Below are positions 1 to 5,790 of a stretch of 5,790 nucleotides of DNA, in pieces. Position numbers and translations under genes: made by a program. The notes below the pieces were generated by a model, which saw only the letters and a program-made list of their open reading frames with translations, was not told where the DNA came from and made no database searches. Each line of letters begins with the position of its first letter. Positions within the stretch are counted from its first letter, which is position 1. Source of the DNA: Pirellulaceae bacterium (lineage in GTDB: Bacteria; Planctomycetota; Planctomycetia; Pirellulales; Pirellulaceae); contig JADLDX010000263.1 of the NCBI GenBank assembly GCA_020846515.1, positions 1 through 5,790 on the forward strand. Direction: 5' to 3'.

Positions 1-3000
1 CAAGCCTTCGCCAAATGTTTTGGCACTGACTGGTCAGCCGATTGCGCCATGGCCGCAATAGCCTCTTGCTGCAATGCCAAATCAACTTGCGGACCGAGCC
101 ACTGAGCCAGGCTTTCAACAGCCAGTGGACGATGCGATGCCAACCGTGATAACGTGCGTGCCGCCGCAATCCGCTTGGCCGTCGGCGCAGTCGTGTCCTC
201 CATGGTCGCCTTCCATTGCTGTACCACCTTTTCAAACGTAGGCCACTGCGAGGCCAGATCTGCGTCGGGGTCGAGCTCTTTCAATTTTTCGAGGCTGGTC
301 CCCAATCGCTGCACCGTCAGCAACAATCCATCCAGCGCATCCAGCTGCCCTTGTTGGGCACTCTGGAGTGAATCGCTGAGCAACTGCGCCACGATGGTCC
401 CGTCCTGGGCACCAATCGCTTGTCGGATCAACGCATCTCGGAAGGCTTCTTTCACCGGGGCAGTACTGGCCGCAATGCCTTGAGCAAACAGCTCACCATG
501 CGCCAGGGACGAACTCATGATCGCCGTGCGCATAAACGCGTCTGTGTAGAATCGCCGAGCCAACAGCACCAGCGCTTCACCCGCTGCGCGATCGGGCCAT
601 TGACCAATCGACAACGCCAATTGCAGACAAAACTTGGGGTCCGGATCATCTACTCGTAACGCAGTTTGAATCAAGCCCGAATCAGAGGACTGTTCAGCCA
701 ACTGCAAGGCCGCTTCACGCACGCGCGCATCTGAATCGGACAGCGCGGCTTTCACGATGGAGACGAGCGTAGGATGGAGTTGCGTTGCCTGAGTTGTCGT
801 GGACGGCTGCGCCGAGCGCGAGTGTAATGTATGGAGCGTATGCAGTGCCTGCAGTCGCGTGGTTGACCGTTCGTCATGGCGCACGAGCTGCTCTAGTTGC
901 GGCAAAATCGAAGTCACAGTTGCCTGATCAACTGACCAAAGCAATAGTTGCTGGGCTTTATCGCGCGTCCAATCGTTCGTCGACTGCAATGCCTTCAACA
1001 ATGTGGCTGGTGCCTGATCAGGAAAAGGCCAGGCATGAACAGCTTCGCGATCTTCGGGCAGGATACGGTAAATCCGGCCACGATCATCGCCTAACCGATA
1101 GTGGGGCAGCAGTTCTTGTTTGCCTTCTGGTGGCAACCAATCCGGATGTTCGATCATGTAGCGATACATATCAGCCACCCACAGGGCACCATCCGGTCCG
1201 GTCCGCACCATGACCGGTCGTGTCCAGCGATCTTCGCTGGCAAAGAAATCGTAACGACCTTCGCCCACCGGCCGCCGCGCATCAAACGAGACACCCTGAT
1301 CACTGAGCACATTGTGCTGGATCAGATTGTGAAATGGTTCGCAGGTGAAGGCATGCAGTTGACTGGTACGACCAAACAGCCACTGGTCGTTGTAGATCAT
1401 CCCGCTACAAGCCGACGTAAAGTGACCGGCCTCTTTGAAACTGTGAAATCGTTTTTCAGGCTGACTGGCGGGATAAACCGGTGGACTTCCAGGAGGCAAT
1501 ACAAAATGGATCGGACTGGTTGTAGGCACATGCGGGTTGCGTGCCAGGTAGCGATCAGCAATCACGTAATGCCACAGCGGTTTCGCATTCTGGACACCAA
1601 ACCAATGACCCGCAGCATCGCGATTGCGGCCATATTGCGAAGGCCCTGATTCGAGCACCAGTTCGCCGCTGTCTGGCCGAAATCGGAAATCGCGACTGCC
1701 AATTTCAAACGATTGCCCTAAACGCCGTGAGGTGACTTTCGTACCCACGCCATAGTTGGCATGATGACCACCATTAGCGCAGTACACCCAACCATCCAAG
1801 CCCCAGCGCAGGCCGTTTAGTCGCAGTTGTTGGTTGCCTTGTTGAAAGCCTTCAAAAAGAATCTCCGGGGCCTCCGCGCGACCATCACCGTCACTATCTC
1901 GCAAGAACAAGATGTGCGGCGCGGCCGTAACGATGACACCATCGCGCCAAGTCAGAATCCCGTTGGGAAAGTTCAATCCTTCGGCAAACAGATGGCTCTC
2001 GTCGTAACGACCATCGCCGTCCACATCTTTCAGGACGCGGATGCGACCACCAGGTTGCCCCTTACCATCCATGCCCGATGGATAGTCGGCCATCTCCACC
2101 ACCCACATTCGTCCATCTACTCCCCAATCAAATGCGACAGGATCCAGCACCAGCGGTTCGGCCACGACCAACTCCGCGCGAAAACCTTTGGCGATCCGCA
2201 GCGCCGCCAAGGACTGCTCGGGAGAAAGCGGTTGACTGCTAGGTCCCGCGGGCGTACTAGCGGTTGTAGAGGCCTGTTTTTTATCGGTTGGATCATTCGT
2301 GTCTGCAAACTTGGGAGTCTTTGATGCGGCCGGCGGTTCAGCACCCACGCTCGCTTGAGCTCGAAGGCTGGCCGCGCGCAGATGCTCGATGGCCATACCC
2401 GACTGTTGCCAAAGTTCAGATAACTCTACCGGGGAAAGTGGTCGATTAAAAACAGACAGCTCGTCCAGTTTGCCTTGCAGGTTGGTACCGAAGGTCAAGG
2501 TGGTGCCGGAGGTTGATGGTGCGGCAGATGCAGACGCACCAGAGATATGAAGTACCGGCTCGGTAGCCCCATCGAGAAAACATTTAAGTTGGTTGTCCTG
2601 GCCAACAATCGACAGCATGTGCCAATCGTCGGCGCGGCCAAGCGCTTTGGTGACTTGAGTGCCAGAAGGATCTGGTGTGCCCGTGGTCACGCCTGTGCCG
2701 AGGGCGAGACTGAAACTGTGTGATCTATCTTGCTGGACAACGATGCTTTGACCATCTGGTAGTGTGCATAGTGTGCCACTGCGATCGCTCGCTCCGCTGG
2801 GCTGACCTAACCAGAACCAAAGGTTGATCGTGAAATCACGCTCGACGTTGGGCAAGGAGGCCGAGATTTGTCCGCTGGCTAAATGCACGGCGCGATTGAT
2901 CTGTTTGGGTCCCGAAAACGGGCCGCGCGTTAGATGCTCTTCGTCGCCGATACCACTGCCACTACCAGCGCCAGGCAAGTACCACGCAAAGCCACCGGTG

Positions 3001-4532
3001 AGTTTAGCCGCGGGCGCATGACTGACGGCATTGCGAGCCTGGTTGCCATCTTCGTCGTTCAGTCGCCAGTAAGCCGCCGGTTTCGCAGCAAGTACGGATT
3101 GCGCGTAAGGACCATGTTCATCCGTCATCGTTCGCCGCGGTTTGCCCGTGGCTTCTTCCAACGCCACCAGCAGTGTTTCCACGATTTGCGGTTCGGCGTC
3201 GACCGCGAGTCCAGCCGTGCGAGCTGGCCAGGTCGTGTAGCCACCCAAGGTGTGTTGCTCGGGCGGTGGTATGTAACCTTCGGCGCCGTTGGCCAGTTCC
3301 ACATTGAAATGCATGGCTCCCGGCGAACGAGCCTTCAATTTCAAACCGGTCAACGCGTAAACTTCGTTGGGCAACGTCGCTATTGTCAAGTCACCGATAC
3401 GAATCGCCTGCAACTTGATCGAAGTCTGCTGCCGCTCGTGCAGGATGAGAGCTTCTTGCGCATAGACTTCCGGCAAGTTCTTAGGCAGGCCGTCTACGAT
3501 GGATTTGGCCACGCCTTGTGCCCACTGCAGCCGATCCGGATCGGGCGTGCGATACTTTACCGGTAAAGTTTTTTCGACCATCGCCAGTGGGACATGGTTC
3601 TGATATTGAATATTCGCTAAGGCTTTTTCAGCATACGCGGCCACTGCCGCCGCGTAATCGCTGACCGAAACTGTTTTGGATGGCGAACCATAATCCATCC
3701 ACATCAAATCGCCGCTGGTACCTTGCGACATGGCACAAACAAACGGGCCATTGCCATCACCAGGTTGCCCCAAAGCGGTGGCCAGCGATTTGGCAAACAG
3801 ACCGTAGTAATCGGCCGACACTGGTTTGGCGCCAAAATAATGTTGCGAATAATTGGCCAACACCGCCAATGGCTGGCCGTCGAGCGTCTGCAGTGAGATC
3901 ACCGACAAACCTGGGTCGACCGGGCCCGATGGACCAATCACATCGCGACTCAGATAACCAGGATGCATATGCGCGCGACCAGTTGCGTTGCCGAAGGGAT
4001 CGACGATCAACGATTCCGGCTTGCGAATCCAGCGACGATTATGGGTATGCTGCCAATCATCAACCGACGACCAACCGATACGCGCGGGTTGGCGTTTGGC
4101 ATGCGCCGCCACAATGGCATCGGCAATCTTGATCGGTAGTTCCGCCGCATAGGGTTCATCTGGTCGAGTTCCCAAGCAGCCCATGGCGGCAGGCGCCGAA
4201 TGCGTATGCGTCGCGGAGACCAGTATGCGATCGACCGGAATCCCGCAAGCACTTGCGGCCAAACCTTTGGCTTTATCGATCAACGCTTGCGTCATCATGC
4301 AAGTATCGACCACTGCCAGTGCGATTTGTGTCGAGCCATCATCGAGCACGATGGCACGGACAAAAAGTTTATCATTGATCGAATTAGCGCGAGCCTCGAG
4401 AAAGCCGCCCGCGATGATCGACGTCGGTTGCGTAGGAGTCACATCCACCGCCACCGCACCAGCGCGGAAGACTGGCGTCGACGCCTCTTGAGCCAACACA
4501 GCATTCGTAAATAGCAACAGAAACCAAATCAT
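1..4532 (-). CDS. Exported ceramidase-like / LamG / PVC-type dehydrogenase fusion protein (3' end beyond window)
   Basis: One stop-free minus-strand frame of 1510 codons runs from an ATG at 4532 off the left edge. Residues 1-14 are a short hydrophobic leader with a likely signal-peptidase site VLA/QE. Residues about 20-465 resemble neutral/alkaline ceramidase: SATHTHSAP (106-114; H109, H111), NYSQHYFG (H231), QGTSGD (270-275), LPNEVYALTG (E390) and ANGAEGY (Y420) match zinc-site regions, but the catalytic-Ser hexapeptide GDVSPN reads GDLMWM. Residues about 477-712 look like a LamG/concanavalin domain (AAYWRLND; GKLDELSVFNRPLS near the end). A Pro/Ala/Thr linker covers 713-770. Residues about 771-1165 are a PVC-type putative membrane-bound dehydrogenase (GFRAELVVAEP, WVVEMADYPSG, calcium-loop-like DVDGDGRYD and DSDGDGRAE, GALWVADMYRYMIEHP). 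Residues 1171-1510 are HEAT-like helices. Family members usually end in a CxxCH cytochrome c domain; none is visible here, so it should lie beyond base 1. The substrate is unknown. No in-frame ATG, GTG or TTG lies in the gap upstream of this start, and no clear Shine-Dalgarno sequence is seen. Confidence 0.9.
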   Translation of the reverse strand, partial: MIWFLLLFTNAVLAQEASTPVFRAGAVAVDVTPTQPTSIIAGGFLEARANSINDKLFVRAIVLDDGSTQIALAVVDTCMMTQALIDKAKGLAASACGIPVDRILVSATHTHSAPAAMGCLGTRPDEPYAAELPIKIADAIVAAHAKRQPARIGWSSVDDWQHTHNRRWIRKPESLIVDPFGNATGRAHMHPGYLSRDVIGPSGPVDPGLSVISLQTLDGQPLAVLANYSQHYFGAKPVSADYYGLFAKSLATALGQPGDGNGPFVCAMSQGTSGDLMWMDYGSPSKTVSVSDYAAAVAAYAEKALANIQYQNHVPLAMVEKTLPVKYRTPDPDRLQWAQGVAKSIVDGLPKNLPEVYAQEALILHERQQTSIKLQAIRIGDLTIATLPNEVYALTGLKLKARSPGAMHFNVELANGAEGYIPPPEQHTLGGYTTWPARTAGLAVDAEPQIVETLLVALEEATGKPRRTMTDEHGPYAQSVLAAKPAAYWRLNDEDGNQARNAVSHAPAAKLTGGFAWYLPGAGSGSGIGDEEHLTRGPFSGPKQINRAVHLASGQISASLPNVERDFTINLWFWLGQPSGASDRSGTLCTLPDGQSIVVQQDRSHSFSLALGTGVTTGTPDPSGTQVTKALGRADDWHMLSIVGQDNQLKCFLDGATEPVLHISGASASAAPSTSGTTLTFGTNLQGKLDELSVFNRPLSPVELSELWQQSGMAIEHLRAASLRAQASVGAEPPAASKTPKFADTNDPTDKKQASTTASTPAGPSSQPLSPEQSLAALRIAKGFRAELVVAEPLVLDPVAFDWGVDGRMWVVEMADYPSGMDGKGQPGGRIRVLKDVDGDGRYDESHLFAEGLNFPNGILTWRDGVIVTAAPHILFLRDSDGDGRAEAPEILFEGFQQGNQQLRLNGLRWGLDGWVYCANGGHHANYGVGTKVTSRRLGQSFEIGSRDFRFRPDSGELVLESGPSQYGRNRDAAGHWFGVQNAKPLWHYVIADRYLARNPHVPTTSPIHFVLPPGSPPVYPASQPEKRFHSFKEAGHFTSACSGMIYNDQWLFGRTSQLHAFTCEPFHNLIQHNVLSDQGVSFDARRPVGEGRYDFFASEDRWTRPVMVRTGPDGALWVADMYRYMIEHPDWLPPEGKQELLPHYRLGDDRGRIYRILPEDREAVHAWPFPDQAPATLLKALQSTNDWTRDKAQQLLLWSVDQATVTSILPQLEQLVRHDERSTTRLQALHTLHTLHSRSAQPSTTTQATQLHPTLVSIVKAALSDSDARVREAALQLAEQSSDSGLIQTALRVDDPDPKFCLQLALSIGQWPDRAAGEALVLLARRFYTDAFMRTAIMSSSLAHGELFAQGIAASTAPVKEAFRDALIRQAIGAQDGTIVAQLLSDSLQSAQQGQLDALDGLLLTVQRLGTSLEKLKELDPDADLASQWPTFEKVVQQWKATMEDTTAPTAKRIAAARTLSRLASHRPLAVESLAQWLGPQVDLALQQEAIAAMAQSADQSVPKHLAKA

Positions 4533-4556
4533 GGCAAACTCGAAAGTTAGGTGGGT

Positions 4557-4581
4557 GAAAAAGGGGTCAGACCCCTTTTTC
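4557..4581. repeat. Perfect 12-bp inverted repeat between divergent genes
   Basis: The left arm GAAAAAGGGGTC (4557-4568) and right arm GACCCCTTTTTC (4570-4581) are exact reverse complements around a single central A. As RNA or single-stranded DNA it could form a 10-bp stem with a five-base loop (TCAGA). It lies 24 bases upstream of the minus-strand gene start and 59 bases upstream of the plus-strand start. Because both genes diverge from this gap, it cannot be a terminator for either of them. Possible roles are a symmetric operator, a 5'-leader hairpin of the minus-strand mRNA, or a dispersed REP-like palindrome. I recall similar GGGGTCAGACCCC cores as dispersed elements in other bacterial genomes, but cannot check that here. 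The symmetry is certain; the role is not. Confidence 0.8.
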
Positions 4582-4583
4582 GA

Positions 4584-4592
4584 TACAATATA
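4584..4592. promoter_or_regulatory. Possible overlapping divergent -10 elements
   Basis: TACAAT on the plus strand (4584-4589) matches five of six bases of the sigma-70 type -10 box and lies 51 bases before the plus-strand ATG. TATATT on the minus strand (4592-4587) overlaps it and lies about 55 bases before the minus-strand ATG. No convincing -35 box is seen at the right spacing on either strand, so this rests on the -10 match and position alone. If the minus-strand hexamer is used, transcription would begin close to 4580 and the neighbouring inverted repeat would form the extreme 5' end of that mRNA. Confidence 0.25.
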
Positions 4593-4640
4593 GCCGCCCC
4601 GGGGAACCACTGCGAACTTGACTGACGAACTGGATGCACG

Positions 4641-5790
4641 ATGAGCACGAACCCAACTTTGGCCTGGTTGTCCATGCATTGTCGCCTGCTGGACGAAAAA
4701 TGGCTGCTAGTCGAACAACTGCGCGTCGGTCATCAGTGGAAAGAGCGGCTCACGCTCGAGGGCGGCTTTCATTTAAATCTACATGCGAAAACCTGGCCGA
4801 TCCTGGCCCGCGAACTGACAGGTCCAAGCTTAGCGCAAGATCAGTATACGTTCATCAGTCGCCCTGCCTCTGAGATCTTGTTACAAAACATCGTCGCCCA
4901 GCTCATGCAGCGAGATGAACTGAAATACTTTACCGACGTCCGCGTTTCAGCCAGTCTTAGTCGCCTGTTAGCTCGATCGATCGAAGATTTGCGATTGGCG
5001 GCCATCGACCAGTTCGATCTGCCCGATGCAGTCTTCGAAGCACCCGCGAAAGCTCAGGATCTCAGTCGAATCTGTCACGAGTATCGCCAACAGTTGGCCG
5101 AGCAGCGCTTGGCGGATTACGCCGATTGCCTCCGAACCGCCATCGATGGCTTGCGGGCGGGCACTATTCGTTTGCCGTCGCCGCTGCAGATCCTTTGCCC
5201 CGAATCCTTTCCGCAATCGCGATTGGAACTTACCCTCCTGGACACGCTGATCCAGCGCGGCGCTGCCTGGCATGCTTGCCCGCCCCAGAACGATGCAGCC
5301 AACCCTAACAACAACCCTAACAACAACCCTAACAACAACAACAACAACCCTAACAACAACAACAACAACAACAACAACAAACTGGCCTGGCCAAGGCTGA
5401 GCATTCACCGGGGCGAAGGGGCCATCAATGAGATTCGCGCAGTCTTTCAGCGACTACTGCATGCCGATCTGCCGACGAGCGTACCACTGGACAAGGTGGA
5501 AGTGCTCTATACCGATTACCAACAATATGTGCCGCTGGTTCTGGAATGCCTGACGAAGTGGTGGGCTCAACCGGACGCCGAAACCACTGCCCCATTGTTG
5601 CCGACGCTAGACCAACTACCGATCACTTTTGCGGAGGGCATCGCCTGCATCTACTCGCGCCCGGGACGCCTGTTACGCAGCTGGCTACGTCTGTCGAGGT
5701 CCGATTTCGACCAAGCCAAATCGGTTCAAATTGTGCGTGAAGGCTTGCTGATCAAACCGCCTGCTGCCGCGCCGATCGGCTATGCGAGAC
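4641..5790 (+). CDS. AddB-like nuclease/helicase-fold protein, N-terminal part (3' end beyond window)
   Basis: An open plus-strand frame of 383 codons runs from ATG 4641 off the right edge with no stop. I read it as the N-terminal half of an AddB-like protein, a RecB/AddB-superfamily subunit that helps process DNA double-strand breaks for recombination. The N-terminal strand and loop WLLVEQLRVGHQW (21-33) sit where a Walker A motif would be, but no GxGKT/S is present, as expected for an inactivated helicase fold. Helical segments follow (80-170), including SRLLARSIEDLRLAAI and LSRICHEYRQQLAEQRLADYA. After an Asn-rich insert (221-246) comes HRGEGAINEIRAVFQRLL (256-273), like the segment opening the second helicase domain, then VEVLYTDYQQYVPLV and FAEGIACIYSRPGRLL. 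A PD-(D/E)XK nuclease domain would be expected downstream, outside the window. No partner AddA gene is visible. No strong Shine-Dalgarno sequence precedes the start. The family call is from motif memory; a remote or different superfamily-1 relative is possible. Confidence 0.65.
   Translation, partial: MSTNPTLAWLSMHCRLLDEKWLLVEQLRVGHQWKERLTLEGGFHLNLHAKTWPILARELTGPSLAQDQYTFISRPASEILLQNIVAQLMQRDELKYFTDVRVSASLSRLLARSIEDLRLAAIDQFDLPDAVFEAPAKAQDLSRICHEYRQQLAEQRLADYADCLRTAIDGLRAGTIRLPSPLQILCPESFPQSRLELTLLDTLIQRGAAWHACPPQNDAANPNNNPNNNPNNNNNNPNNNNNNNNNKLAWPRLSIHRGEGAINEIRAVFQRLLHADLPTSVPLDKVEVLYTDYQQYVPLVLECLTKWWAQPDAETTAPLLPTLDQLPITFAEGIACIYSRPGRLLRSWLRLSRSDFDQAKSVQIVREGLLIKPPAAAPIGYAR
5301..5378 (+). 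repeat. In-frame AAC / AACCCTAACAAC microsatellite encoding an Asn-Pro tract
   Basis: Twenty-six consecutive codons are only AAC (22) or CCT (4). Three tandem copies of the 12-mer AACCCTAACAAC (5301-5336) are followed by three AAC, a fourth 12-mer copy (5346-5357), and seven more AAC. The protein reads NPNNN, PNNN, PN6, PN9, then Lys 247. The exclusive use of AAC, never AAT, points to replication slippage rather than selection on the protein sequence. All units are multiples of three, so gain or loss of copies keeps the frame. The tract falls in an apparent linker between two folded segments of the AddB-like protein. Confidence 0.95.

Noticed and set aside
1101..1649. A 182-codon plus-strand open frame, with similar ones at 785-1213 and 1827-2324
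   Set aside because: All are antisense to the conserved dehydrogenase propeller and HEAT-like region, and their products resemble no family. They are by-products of the GC-rich codon use of the opposite strand.
2934..3566. A 210-codon plus-strand open frame
   Set aside because: It lies wholly antisense to the conserved ceramidase/LamG coding frame, and its Arg/Gln/Phe-rich product has no recognisable motif. It is a shadow of the real minus-strand gene.
4557..4581. Rho-independent terminator (GC stem followed by a T run)
   Set aside because: The hairpin and T run look terminator-like on both strands, but both flanking genes start here and diverge, so no transcript from either needs to end at this point.
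4597..4604. CCCCGGGG palindrome in the intergenic gap
   Set aside because: Eight bases is too short to separate from chance in GC-rich DNA, and there is no second copy in the gap to suggest an operator.
5301..5378. CRISPR array or telomere-like repeat
   Set aside because: There are no spacers, the unit is 3 or 12 bases, and the repeat is in frame within a longer coding region.
4968..5408. Minus-strand frames encoding poly-Val or poly-Leu stretches resembling a membrane segment
   Set aside because: The hydrophobic runs are just the AAC microsatellite read as GTT or TTG on the other strand, opposite the AddB-like frame. They do not indicate a real membrane protein.

Overview
The window looks like a piece of a planctomycete chromosome, most likely of the Pirellulaceae type. 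The main reason is the large minus-strand gene. It carries the putative membrane-bound dehydrogenase propeller followed by HEAT-like helices that is characteristic of the Planctomycetes-Verrucomicrobia-Chlamydiae (PVC) group, joined to a LamG-type domain. Neither gene has a clear Shine-Dalgarno sequence, which is common in this phylum. The taxonomic call is inferred from protein families, not from a marker gene.

Layout: two divergent genes, both cut by the window edges, fill almost all of the sequence. From 4532 leftwards to base 1 there is one uninterrupted minus-strand reading frame of 1510 codons with no stop. It encodes an exported mosaic protein: signal peptide, a neutral/alkaline ceramidase-like domain, a LamG/concanavalin-like domain, a Pro/Ala/Thr linker, a PVC-type dehydrogenase beta-propeller, and an alpha-helical HEAT-like region. 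From 4641 rightwards to the end there is a plus-strand frame of 383 codons that resembles the N-terminal part of an AddB-like (RecB/AddB superfamily) nuclease-helicase subunit. The 108-bp gap between the two starts holds a perfect 12-bp inverted repeat and overlapping AT-rich promoter-like hexamers.

The two genes have no obvious shared function. One product is predicted to be extracytoplasmic and involved in breakdown or oxidation of an unknown substrate. The other should be cytoplasmic and involved in DNA break processing. Points of interest are the three-enzyme-module fusion, the apparent loss of the ceramidase catalytic serine, the intergenic palindrome, and an in-frame AAC microsatellite encoding 22 Asn and 4 Pro inside the AddB-like gene. 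I saw no RNA genes, CRISPR arrays, insertion sequences or complete mobile elements.
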